The notes beneath the pieces are model-generated. The model searched no databases and was not told the DNA's origin. It saw only the letters and a list, made by a program, of their open reading frames with translations. This document shows, in pieces, positions 1 through 6,793 of a DNA stretch of 13,674 nucleotides. The position numbers were made by a program, and so were the translations under genes. Source of the stretch: CAZDCZ01 sp964504155 (GTDB taxonomy: Bacteria > Bacteroidota > Bacteroidia > Bacteroidales > UBA12077); contig CAZDCZ010000075.1 in NCBI GenBank assembly GCA_964504155.1, forward strand, positions 1 to 13,674, in the 5' to 3' direction. Each line of letters opens with the position of its first letter. Positions within the stretch are counted from its first letter, which is position 1.

Positions 1-110
1 TACTCTTTTTTACCAAAAAAAACCTTGTATTAAATATGAAACAATGAAAACTTATTGACAACTATCTATTTTTTAAATAATTACTTATGTCGAACTCAGG
101 TTATACAAAA

Positions 111-140
111 CAGTCTGTTATATACCACTCTGACAGACTG
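111..140 (-). terminator. Probable intrinsic terminator of purE
   Basis: Perfect 8-bp inverted repeat CAGTCTGT (111-118) and ACAGACTG (133-140) with a 14-nt loop. It begins 47 bp past the purE stop. Read on the minus strand the stem is followed by TTTTGT, a short U-tract. Position and orientation fit a rho-independent terminator for purE. The stem is only moderately G+C rich and the loop is long, so it may be weak. Confidence 0.5.
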
Positions 141-187
141 CTTATTACAATGTTTACAAGTTTGCCATTATAAAAATTAATAAAAAA

Positions 188-700
188 CTAATTTGTTTTA
201 TATCCGAACTTAACTTTTTTAAGTTCTTCATTAGCTTTAACAATTTTCTTTTCTAGACCGCCTTTAAATTTTTTCACTTCATCAAGCACATCACTATCGC
301 TTATTGCAAGAATTTGAGCGGCTAAAATACCGGCATTTTGTGCTCCATCAAGCCCAACAGTTGCAACAGGAATTCCCGGAGGCATTTGCAAAATACTTAG
401 AATAGAATCCCATCCATCGATAGAAATAGAAGCCTTAATAGGAACACCTATTACAGGTAACGGAGTTAATGCTGCTATTACTCCCGGAAGATGAGCTGCA
501 CCTCCTGCCCCTGCAATAATTACTCTAATACCCCTATTATAAGCATTTTTAGAAAAATTCATAGCCTGCTGAGGTGTTCGATGAGCCGACAATGCATTTA
601 TCTCGAAAGGAATTTTAAAATCGTTCAAAATTTTTGCTGCTTTCTCCATTATTGGCAAATCAGAAGTACTTCCCATTATTATACTTACTTTTGGAATCAT
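188..700 (-). CDS. purE: N5-carboxyaminoimidazole ribonucleotide mutase (PurE, class I)
   Basis: Cytosolic enzyme of de novo purine synthesis. It converts N5-CAIR, made by PurK, to CAIR. The 170-residue product has the usual length of class I PurE and its signature blocks in order: GSTSD (residues 10-14), the active-site loop SAHRTP (38-43, with His40), the glycine-rich AGAGGAAHLPG (63-73), and the block running from QMPPGIPVATV to QNAGILAAQIL (about 105-131). These blocks form the nucleotide-binding core of the octameric enzyme. The ATG at 698-700 gives the conserved N-terminus with no extension. The gene diverges from hpt across 95 bp, so synthesis and salvage of purines sit side by side. 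No purK partner is visible in the window. The stop codon is TAG. A hairpin at 111-140 probably ends the transcript. Confidence 0.96.
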   Translation of the reverse strand: MIPKVSIIMGSTSDLPIMEKAAKILNDFKIPFEINALSAHRTPQQAMNFSKNAYNRGIRVIIAGAGGAAHLPGVIAALTPLPVIGVPIKASISIDGWDSILSILQMPPGIPVATVGLDGAQNAGILAAQILAISDSDVLDEVKKFKGGLEKKIVKANEELKKVKFGYKTN

Positions 701-729
701 ATTAAATTATTTTTTTATCGTTTAAGAAA

Positions 730-737
730 CAAAGTTA
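730..737 (-). promoter_or_regulatory. Candidate -7 box for purE
   Basis: The minus strand reads TAACTTTG, an exact match to the Bacteroidota -7 consensus TAnnTTTG. It would give an RNA start near 723 and a leader of about 23 nt before the purE ATG. I see no TTG at the right distance for a -33 element, so the call rests on the -7 box and position. Such boxes arise often by chance in DNA this AT-rich. Confidence 0.3.
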
Positions 738-750
738 ATTCAATAATTTG

Positions 751-758
751 TAATTTTG
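751..758 (+). promoter_or_regulatory. Candidate -7 box for hpt
   Basis: TAATTTTG matches TAnnTTTG exactly and lies 37 bp before the hpt ATG, predicting a leader of about 30 nt. A clear -33 TTG is missing. It lies only 13 bp from the opposing purE box, so RNA polymerase binding at the two promoters would probably be mutually exclusive if both are real. Confidence 0.3.
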
Positions 759-795
759 TACATTATTTACAATCAAAAATAACAGCAATTTATTC

Positions 796-1335
796 ATGAA
801 GACAGTAAAATTAAAAGACAAAGAATTTAAGGTTTCAATAAATTCTGAACAAATACAAGAAGCTGTAAGAAACATAGCGAACAACATTAATAAAGATTTT
901 GATAACGAAATAAAAGCTCCATTATTTGTTAGTATTCTAAACGGATCATTTATGTTTACTGCCGATCTCTTTAAAAACCTAAGTATAAATTGCGAAGTAT
1001 CTTTTCTAAAATTAGCTTCGTATAAAGGGACAGAATCAACCGGCTCTGTTAAACAATTAATTGGATTTAACGAAGATGTTAAAGGAAGAAAAATTATAGT
1101 TCTCGAAGATATTGTTGATACGGGAGTTACTCTTGAACAAATTGTTGCAGAACTTAAGAAATTTTACCCGGCAGAAATAAAAATTGCCACATTACTCTAT
1201 AAACCTGATGCATATAAAAAAAACATCCCTGTTGATTATATTGGAATTGAAATTCCAAATGATTTTATTGTAGGATATGGTCTCGATTACGATGGATTAG
1301 GTCGCAATCTTCCTGATATTTACACTGTTATTTAA
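796..1335 (+). CDS. hpt: Hypoxanthine phosphoribosyltransferase
   Basis: Purine salvage enzyme. It transfers the phosphoribosyl group of PRPP to hypoxanthine (and usually guanine) to give IMP or GMP in the cytosol. The 179-residue product has the type I phosphoribosyltransferase fold. The PRPP loop IIVLEDIVDTG is at residues 100-110 with the acidic pair Glu-Asp. The flexible-loop region LASYKG is at 73-78, and the purine-contacting segment KPDAY is near 136-140. The C-terminal block VDYIGIEIPNDFIVGYGLDY is typical of bacterial HPRT. The ATG at 796 gives a standard-length N-terminus. It is followed by a 135-bp gap and adk; hpt-adk-obg is an order I recognise from Bacteroidota. A hairpin at 1373-1410 may separate it from adk, so co-transcription with the downstream cluster is uncertain. 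Confidence 0.95.
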   Translation: MKTVKLKDKEFKVSINSEQIQEAVRNIANNINKDFDNEIKAPLFVSILNGSFMFTADLFKNLSINCEVSFLKLASYKGTESTGSVKQLIGFNEDVKGRKIIVLEDIVDTGVTLEQIVAELKKFYPAEIKIATLLYKPDAYKKNIPVDYIGIEIPNDFIVGYGLDYDGLGRNLPDIYTVI

Positions 1336-1372
1336 TATAACAATTCAACAAAACATTAAACTACATAAGTAT

Positions 1373-1410
1373 AAAAACAACAGGGTTTAGAAAATTGCTA
1401 AGTTGTTTTT
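1373..1410 (+). terminator. Possible terminator or attenuator between hpt and adk
   Basis: AAAAACAAC (1373-1381) is the exact reverse complement of GTTGTTTTT (1402-1410). Inside the 20-nt loop, TTAG and CTAA can extend the stem by 4 bp with a small bulge. The descending arm ends in five T. It lies 38 bp after the hpt stop and 61 bp before adk. The stem has little G+C, so it may be only a partial terminator. An AT-rich chance repeat is possible. Confidence 0.33.
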
Positions 1411-1470
1411 AGTAAAAAAAAATAACTAATCATTAATCACTTTATAGAGATTAATTTAAAATTATATTTA

Positions 1471-2055
1471 ATGATTAATATTGTTTTGTTTGGTCCTCCG
1501 GGTTCGGGAAAAGGAACTCAAGCAAAAAAAATAAAAGAGAAATACGGTTTAAAACATCTCTCAACAGGCGATTTATTACGACACGAAATAAAAAAGAAAA
1601 CTAAAATTGGTATTGAAGCAAAACGATTAATTAACGATGGAAATTATGTTCCTGATGAAATGATTATTGAATTAATAAAATGTAAAATTTCAACACAAAA
1701 TAAAACCGGATATATTCTCGATGGTTTTCCTCGAACAATTAATCAAGCCAAAGTATTAGACGACATTTTTACCGAACACGAAACTTCATTAACAAAAATG
1801 ATTTCGATAGATGTAAATAAAAAAGAGTTAATACAAAGACTAATTTTAAGAGCACAAGAATCGGAACGTCCCGACGACAGAAATGAAAAAATTATACGAA
1901 GACGACTAAATATTTACGAGGATGTTACATCGAAAGTAAAAAAATATTATCAGAACATAAATAAATATTGTTCAATTAACGGCAACAACAACATCGATAC
2001 TGTTTTTAGTACAATTTGCAAAGAAATAGAAAAAATAAATAAACATATACTATAA
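1471..2055 (+). CDS. adk: Adenylate kinase, short-LID form
   Basis: Cytosolic enzyme that interconverts ATP + AMP and 2 ADP. The 194-residue product starts with the P-loop GPPGSGKGT (residues 8-16). STGDLLR follows at 31-37 (AMP site), then LDGFPRT at 83-89, a hallmark of adenylate kinase. The arginine-rich LID segment RAQESERPDDR is near 127-137, followed by RRRL. The LID is the short type without the zinc-binding cysteines of long Gram-positive enzymes, which explains the length being below the 214 residues of E. coli Adk. The gene ends 2 bp before obg and is probably translated from the same mRNA. I saw no convincing promoter in the 135-bp gap upstream. Confidence 0.96.
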   Translation: MINIVLFGPPGSGKGTQAKKIKEKYGLKHLSTGDLLRHEIKKKTKIGIEAKRLINDGNYVPDEMIIELIKCKISTQNKTGYILDGFPRTINQAKVLDDIFTEHETSLTKMISIDVNKKELIQRLILRAQESERPDDRNEKIIRRRLNIYEDVTSKVKKYYQNINKYCSINGNNNIDTVFSTICKEIEKINKHIL

Positions 2056-2057
2056 TT

Positions 2058-3047
2058 ATGGCAAGCTCAAATTTTGTTGATTATGTAAAAATTTTTTTCC
2101 GCTCTGGAAAGGGAGGAGCTGGATCTTCTCACCTTCACCGAGAAAAATTTATTCCTAAAGGAGGACCTGACGGAGGAGACGGAGGCAAAGGAGGTCATAT
2201 TATATTAAAAGGAAATTCTCAATTATGGACTTTATTACATCTAAAATATCAAAAACATGTTTATGCCGAGAATGGTCAACCGGGAGGTTCATCTAGAAGC
2301 TTCGGTGCCGATGGTAAAAATGTTTATGTAGAAGTCCCTCTAGGAACAATTGCCAAAGACGAAGAAACAAAAGAAACATTGTGCGAAATAACCGAAAACG
2401 GACAAGAAATAATTCTACTAAAAGGAGGTCGAGGCGGATTAGGAAATGCTCACTTTAAAACATCAACAAACCAAACTCCTCGATACTCACAGCCGGGTGA
2501 AGAATCGCTGGAAGGATTTTTTATTTTAGAATTAAAGGTACTTGCTGATGTAGGGCTTGTTGGATTTCCTAATGCCGGAAAATCAACTCTATTATCGGTT
2601 TTATCTGCCGCAAAACCTAAAATTGCCGATTACGCTTTTACTACTCTAGTACCTAATCTCGGAATGGTATCGTATAGAGATAATCGTTCGTTTGTTATGG
2701 CTGATATTCCCGGAATTATTGAAGGAGCTCATGAAGGAAAGGGACTGGGACTTCGTTTTCTGCGACATATAGAAAGAAATTCAATGTTACTATTTTTAAT
2801 TCCTGCCGATAGCGATAATATTCATCAAGAATACAAAACGCTTTTAAACGAACTGCAAAAATATAACCCCGAATTACTCGACAAAAATCGAATTCTTGCA
2901 ATATCAAAATCCGATATGCTCGACGATGAGCTTATTGAAGAAATGAACCAAGATTTACCGGAAATTCCTCATATATTTATTTCGTCGCTAACTCAAATAA
3001 AATTACAAGAACTAAAAGATTTAATCTGGAAAGAAATAAATAAATAA
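2058..3047 (+). CDS. obg: Obg-family GTPase (ObgE/CgtA)
   Basis: Essential GTPase that binds the 50S ribosomal subunit and links ribosome assembly with the cell's guanine nucleotide state. The 329-residue product has the N-terminal glycine-rich Obg fold (about residues 1-157), including KFIPKGGPDGGDGGKGG (30-46) and KGGRGGLGN (112-120). The G domain follows: G1 GFPNAGKST (169-177), switch I with TT at 195-196, G3 DIPGIIEGA (216-224), G4 SKSD (283-286) and G5 ISSLT (308-312). G4 has Ser in place of the usual Asn/Thr of NKxD, a substitution also known in other Obg proteins. No C-terminal OCT domain follows, as is common in Bacteroidota. It lies 2 bp after adk and 2 bp before the PAP2 gene, so the three are almost certainly co-transcribed. 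Confidence 0.96.
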   Translation: MASSNFVDYVKIFFRSGKGGAGSSHLHREKFIPKGGPDGGDGGKGGHIILKGNSQLWTLLHLKYQKHVYAENGQPGGSSRSFGADGKNVYVEVPLGTIAKDEETKETLCEITENGQEIILLKGGRGGLGNAHFKTSTNQTPRYSQPGEESLEGFFILELKVLADVGLVGFPNAGKSTLLSVLSAAKPKIADYAFTTLVPNLGMVSYRDNRSFVMADIPGIIEGAHEGKGLGLRFLRHIERNSMLLFLIPADSDNIHQEYKTLLNELQKYNPELLDKNRILAISKSDMLDDELIEEMNQDLPEIPHIFISSLTQIKLQELKDLIWKEINK

Positions 3048-3049
3048 TT

Positions 3050-3631
3050 ATGCTTGAAATAATAAAGAATCTCGATACAAATTTATTTATATTTTTAAAT
3101 AGCATTAATTCTCCTTTTTGGGATAAAACAATGTGGTTGATAAGCGCTAAAACAACTTGGTATCCTCTATATCTAGCCATTATTGCATACATAATTTATA
3201 AATATAAAAATAAATCAATAATTCTTTTATTTAGCATTGCTCTGTTAATTACCTTAGCCGACCAAACATCAGTACATTTGTTTAAAGATGTTTTTCAACG
3301 ATTCCGACCCTGTCACAACCCCGAACTTCAAAATATTGTTCATTTGGTAAATAATAAATGTGGCGGGAAATATGGATTTGTATCATCACATGCCACCAAT
3401 GTATTTAGCATTGCGCTATTTTTAAGTTTTATTTTAAAAAATAAATTCTTTACAATAGGAATTTTCTTTTGGGCAATTATAATTTCTTATAGCAGAATAT
3501 ATCTTGGGGTTCATTATCCTTTAGATGTTCTTGGTGGTGCTGCTCTTGGCTGTGTGCTAGCTTATATAATACATAAATTATACATTATCGCGAATTCGTA
3601 TTTAAAAAATAAAAAAATAAAAAAACTTTAA
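3050..3631 (+). CDS. PAP2-family membrane phosphatase
   Basis: Integral membrane acid phosphatase of 193 residues, likely acting on a lipid (di)phosphate such as undecaprenyl pyrophosphate, phosphatidylglycerophosphate or phosphatidate. The substrate cannot be told from sequence. The three PAP2 motifs are complete. KDVFQRFRP (79-87) fits KX6RP. SSH at 112-114 matches the PSGH motif with Ser in place of Pro-Ser. SRIYLGVHYPLD (148-159) fits SRX5HX3D, with His155 and Asp159. Hydrophobic membrane segments lie at about 36-51, 56-71, 117-130, 133-147 and 160-178, and the C-terminus is lysine-rich (KNKKIKKL), suggesting a cytoplasmic tail. It is the last gene of the adk-obg cluster with a 2-bp gap. 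Its 3' end faces the 3' end of the Fic pseudogene; I saw no clear terminator between them. Confidence 0.9.
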   Translation: MLEIIKNLDTNLFIFLNSINSPFWDKTMWLISAKTTWYPLYLAIIAYIIYKYKNKSIILLFSIALLITLADQTSVHLFKDVFQRFRPCHNPELQNIVHLVNNKCGGKYGFVSSHATNVFSIALFLSFILKNKFFTIGIFFWAIIISYSRIYLGVHYPLDVLGGAALGCVLAYIIHKLYIIANSYLKNKKIKKL

Positions 3632-3753
3632 TTCTAAAAATAATAACAGCAATCGACTTTCGGCATATCGAAATTTATCATATCATTTTATGACTCGTAA
3701 AATTGCATCTTTCAACTAAGTAAACATAACCAATGTTCTAAACTGGGTGTTTT

Positions 3754-4518
3754 TTATTCTTTTAAACTATTTGGTAACATTTTCAAAAAGTTCAAACAAT
3801 TATCATAATTCAAAGCGTAATACTCATCACCAAGTTTTATACTTTAATAATAAGCAGTCAAATTATCCTTGTAATATTTTTCTGAATTAATTTTTCAAAA
3901 CTTCTCTCCCAACTTAGAACTTAAAAACCATTTCTCAATAAGTCTCGCCATTCTACCATTTCCATCCCAGAAAGGATGAATATGAACAAATTTCAAATGT
4001 ATCAACGAAGCATGATAAAAAACTTGGTCAATTTCCATTTCTTTCTCAAGTAATTCAGAAATATCTCTAAAGAAAAGTTCCATTTCAGACTCCACCTTTT
4101 CTGGTTCAATTGCAAAATAAACAAGTCCTGTATTATCAAAAACTCCCATTCTATCATTTAGGTAAACCCCTTTCTTTTCTGGAACTAATAAATTCCCACT
4201 CAAAGTTCTATGTGCTTTCAAACAATTTGTTTCACTCAACTTATTCTTAATTGCAAATTCATATGCTTCTGTCAGATCGTTTATTTCTTATATTTCTTTT
4301 CCATGCTTAAACTGTTCTTTAGCAGCAACAGAATTCATAAAAGAGTTTATGTCAATTGAATTACCTTCAATATTTGAAGAAAATACCGCAGAAGTTTTAA
4401 TACGGTATTTTAAATCTATAGAACTTTCTTTAAACTCATAATTTTCAACAAGTTTATTAATGACTTTGCCTATTACAGCTTTATAATCTTCAAAATGTTT
4501 CGTATCAGTTACTCTCAT
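3754..4518 (-). pseudogene. Fic-domain protein, inactivated by three in-frame stops
   Basis: Fic proteins usually transfer AMP from ATP to hydroxyl side chains of target proteins. Translating 4518 down to 3754 in one frame gives about 254 codons resembling a complete class II Fic protein. The N-terminus contains SSNIEG (4363-4380), matching the inhibitory helix motif (S/T)xxxE(G/N). The catalytic motif HPFWDGNGRMAR (3943-3978) is intact. The C-terminal tail continues with SEKYYKDN, IKLGDEYYALNYDNC and FLKMLPNSL before a normal TAA at 3754-3756. Three nonsense codons interrupt this frame: TAA at 4288-4290 (after KHGKEI, before EINDLTEAYEFA), TGA at 3895-3897 (after GEKF, where relatives often carry Trp), and TAA at 3844-3846 (between TAYY and SIKLG). 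No frameshift is needed. The longest open pieces are 76 codons and about 130 codons; the latter holds the catalytic motif but lacks the inhibitory helix and tail. It could be expressed only from an internal start such as the TTG at 4239. I call it a recently decayed pseudogene. Confidence 0.88.
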
Positions 4519-4924
4519 AAACTCTTTTTTACGAAGATAATTACTATTTAAACTTTTACGAAATAGTGAGAAAAAACATTGTTTATAACGTTACTCTAGA
4601 AAAACCCCAAATCAATCCTTGTGGCAGTATTCCAAAAGTGAATAAAGCTAGTATTTTAAAAAATTACATGCGCAAATTTAAAACTACAATCTCAATAATA
4701 TTCTCCATTAATTATATGAATATTAAATTTCTTATTACAAATTATTTCGAACAAACCTCCTCAGAAATAATAAAAAAAACTCCCAAAAGCATATTTTACA
4801 ACACGTCTAATAATTATTTAAAATTAGCACTTGACATGAGCTTAAATATTTCGTAAATTTCATAAAAAGATTCTTAAAAATAATTTATTATACGAAATAT
4901 AAAAAACAAACTAAAGAAGATATT
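4519..4924. other. 406-bp non-coding gap between the Fic pseudogene and the M49-like gene
   Basis: This divergent spacer holds upstream regions for both flanking genes. On the plus strand there is a good promoter candidate at 4831-4861. On the minus strand TAAATTTG (4673-4680) fits a -7 box for the Fic gene, about 155 bp from its start, with no clear -33. A 96-codon open frame at 4566-4856 runs through most of the gap; its composition looks like AT-rich noise and I do not call it a gene. I see no tRNA, repeat array or mobile-element end. Confidence 0.5.
4831..4861 (+). promoter_or_regulatory. Probable promoter of the M49-like lipoprotein gene
   Basis: TTG at 4831-4833 is followed after 20 bp by TAAATTTC (4854-4861). 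This matches 7 of the 8 positions that count in the Bacteroidota TAnnTTTG element at the expected spacing. It predicts an RNA start near 4868 and a leader of roughly 57 nt before the ATG at 4925. The leader has a purine-rich stretch AAAGAAG just before the start codon. This is the best two-part promoter match I see in the window. Confidence 0.45.
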
Positions 4925-6571
4925 ATGAATAAAAAAAAATTATTATTAGCTATTGTCTCCTTCGCTTTTGTTTTAATAAGTTGTAGCACAAAAGATTCAA
5001 AAAAAGAAGGACAAACTTTCGATACTAAAATGGGAAAAAGACTTGCCAACTATGCGAAAGTTGAATTAACTGCCGATCTCTCGTCACTTTCTGTTAATCA
5101 AAAAGAAATTCTCACTATATTATTTGATGCATCCGATATTATTGACGAAATATTTTGGTATCAAACATATGGCGATAAAGAAGCATTATATAATAAAATT
5201 AAAGACGAGAATACATTAAAATATGTAAACATTAATTACGGACCATGGGATAGATTAAAAGAAAACACTTCGTTTGTTGAAGGAATTTACAAAAAACCTG
5301 AAGGCTCAAATTTATATCCACATGACATTACTTATGTGGAATTTGAAAATTTAAACGATATAGAGAAATACAATCCATATACTATATTAAGACGCAACGA
5401 ACTTGGGGGCTTACAAACTATTCCTTACCATAAAGCTTATAACGAAAAATTAGAAAAAATAGCTCAATTATTAAATACAGCTGCTACGAAAACTAACAAC
5501 GCTAATTTTAAAGAATATCTATCCTCGCGCGCCGATGCACTATTATCCGACGACTTTTACAAAAGCGATATTGCTTGGATGAAAATGAAAAACAATACTA
5601 TTGATATTATTATTGGTCCAATTGAAGATACTGAAGACCGACTTTTTTGGACTAAAACAACATATCAATCAATGGTTTTAATAAAAGATAAAAAATCGAG
5701 TGAAGACTTAGAAAAATACTCCTTATTATTACCTTACTTACAAAAAAACCTGCCGGTTGACCCAAAATACATAACAGATATACAAGGCAAATTATCTGAT
5801 ATTATGGTTTACAATGTTATTTATTGTAAAGGATTTTGGAATGCAGGAAGTAAAAAAATAGCCATAACATTACCTAAAGATGGACAAGTTCAATTGAAAG
5901 TTGGAAGCAGAAAACTGCAATTTAAAAATGTTATGGAAGCAAAATTTGAGAAAATACTTAAACCTATTAGCGGATTATTAATAGATAAAGAACAACAAAA
6001 ACATGTTAAATTCCAAGCATTTTTCGAGAATACAATGTTTTACGAAATTGGAAGTGCTTTAGGACTCAACAATACTATAAAAGGAGAAACTGTTCGTAAC
6101 GCATTAGCCGAAAATTATAACATTATAGAAGAAAGCAAAAATGATATCCTTAGTTTATTTTTTATCACTAAATTATACGAAATGGGTGAATTAAGCCAGG
6201 GCGACATAATGGATAATTATGTTACCTATATGGCCGACATATTTCGTTCGGTACGATTTGGAATATCAAATGATCAGGGTGTTGCAAATGTTATGAGATT
6301 TAATTATTTCGAAAAAGAAGGTGCTTTTACTCGCGACAAAAAAACAGGAACATATTCAGTAAATTTCGATAATATGAAATCGGCTATGTTAAAACTAGCC
6401 GAAGAAATTCTTACAATTCAAGGAGAAGGAGATTATATTGCAGCAAAAAAACTAATTGACCAGAATGGTTATATCAAAGACGATTTACTAAACGATTTAT
6501 ACAGAATACAGTATAAACATATTCCAAAAGATATCTGTTTCATTCAAGGGAAAAGTTTGTTAGACTTGTAA
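4925..6571 (+). CDS. M49 (dipeptidyl-peptidase III)-like lipoprotein lacking the zinc ligands
   Basis: 548-residue exported lipoprotein. A signal peptide with lipobox LISC puts the lipidated Cys at residue 20. The rest resembles the short M49-like zinc hydrolase family, also found fused to Nudix domains in plants. Recognisable blocks are IPYHKAYNEKLEKIAQLL (about 166-183), DIAWMKMKNNTIDIIIGPIE (215-234), LQKNLPVD (272-279), DIFRSVRFG (438-446) and a C-terminal block near GAFTRDKKTGTYSVNF (466-481). Active relatives, as I recall them, carry HE..HG.G followed about 30 residues later by EE.K.D. Here the first motif reads YEIGSALG (373-380): the first His is Tyr373, the second aligns with Ser377, while Glu374 stays. 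The downstream EESKND (402-407), with the third-ligand Glu, is kept. Zinc binding and peptidase activity are therefore probably lost although the frame is intact over 548 codons. It may be a binding or scaffold lipoprotein in the periplasm. The family call is from memory of relatives. Confidence 0.82.
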   Translation: MNKKKLLLAIVSFAFVLISCSTKDSKKEGQTFDTKMGKRLANYAKVELTADLSSLSVNQKEILTILFDASDIIDEIFWYQTYGDKEALYNKIKDENTLKYVNINYGPWDRLKENTSFVEGIYKKPEGSNLYPHDITYVEFENLNDIEKYNPYTILRRNELGGLQTIPYHKAYNEKLEKIAQLLNTAATKTNNANFKEYLSSRADALLSDDFYKSDIAWMKMKNNTIDIIIGPIEDTEDRLFWTKTTYQSMVLIKDKKSSEDLEKYSLLLPYLQKNLPVDPKYITDIQGKLSDIMVYNVIYCKGFWNAGSKKIAITLPKDGQVQLKVGSRKLQFKNVMEAKFEKILKPISGLLIDKEQQKHVKFQAFFENTMFYEIGSALGLNNTIKGETVRNALAENYNIIEESKNDILSLFFITKLYEMGELSQGDIMDNYVTYMADIFRSVRFGISNDQGVANVMRFNYFEKEGAFTRDKKTGTYSVNFDNMKSAMLKLAEEILTIQGEGDYIAAKKLIDQNGYIKDDLLNDLYRIQYKHIPKDICFIQGKSLLDL

Positions 6572-6592
6572 TATAATTTATATTAACTCACA

Positions 6593-6725
6593 ATTCATAC
6601 AATCCGCAACACTTTTGTATGAATATGCGATGAATAGTGGAAACAATGCGATAATCCCGATTTAGAAATACCCAAATTGGGAGTTATTAAAAACTCAAAA
6701 TTTGTTAGCATTTCTTAATCGCTAA
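6593..6725. repeat. Cluster of small inverted repeats downstream of the M49-like gene
   Basis: Four inverted repeats follow one another. ATTCATACAA (6593-6602) pairs perfectly with TTGTATGAAT (6615-6624). TCCCGATTT (6655-6663) pairs with AAATTGGGA (6674-6682) with one G-U wobble. GAGTT (6681-6685) pairs with AACTC (6692-6696), and TTAGC (6705-6709) with GCTAA (6721-6725). None has a proper T-run. They may be a structured 3' UTR protecting the M49-like mRNA, or chance AT-rich pairing; the first two are the more convincing. Confidence 0.35.
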
Positions 6726-6751
6726 AAATTCGTAAATTTTTTGGGTTAAAT

Positions 6752-6787
6752 AAAAGATGCTGAATTCAGTAGAATTCAGCATCTTTT
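6752..6787. terminator. Strong bidirectional terminator
   Basis: A perfect 16-bp stem: AAAAGATGCTGAATTC (6752-6767), loop AGTA, GAATTCAGCATCTTTT (6772-6787). Both arms end in an A/T run, so on either strand the hairpin is preceded by A's and ends in T's. It begins only 7 bp past the stop of the minus-strand gene at 6794 and lies about 180 bp past the stop of the plus-strand M49-like gene. It fits a rho-independent terminator shared by two convergent genes. Confidence 0.85.
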
Positions 6788-6793
6788 CTAATA

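Noticed and set aside
491..799. A 102-codon plus-strand open frame over purE and the spacer
   Set aside because: It is antisense to the well-supported purE gene and has no recognisable protein features. The same reasoning applies to the minus-strand frames inside obg, plsC, parE and parC.
1432..1455. Inverted repeat ATTAATC / GATTAAT before adk
   Set aside because: Seven A/T-rich base pairs with a 10-nt loop are expected by chance at this base composition, and no function follows from its place.
3632..3753. Possible terminator or gene remnant between the PAP2 gene and the Fic pseudogene
   Set aside because: The only dyad (TTTCG/CGAAA near 3659-3674) is 5 bp with no T-run, and no frame gives a recognisable peptide.
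3895..4239. Treating the Fic catalytic piece as an intact small Fic protein
   Set aside because: The only start near its 5' end is a TTG inside a continuous homologous frame, and family-like sequence continues both upstream of 4288 and downstream of 3895, so it is a fragment of a broken longer gene.
3754..4518. Stop-codon reassignment or recoding as the reason for the Fic stops
   Set aside because: TGA as Trp was considered because no intact gene here ends in TGA, but two of the three stops are TAA, which terminates most intact neighbours. Absence of TGA stops among about eleven AT-rich genes is not informative.
4580..4605. GTTTATAACGTTACTC as an integron attC-like or mobile-element end
   Set aside because: It does not fit GTTRRRY and has no matching inverted partner or integrase nearby.
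4566..4856. A 96-codon plus-strand open frame between the Fic pseudogene and the M49-like gene
   Set aside because: Composition is Ile/Asn/Lys/Ser noise expected of AT-rich DNA, there is no motif or family resemblance, and its 3' end overlaps the best promoter candidate in the window (4831-4861).
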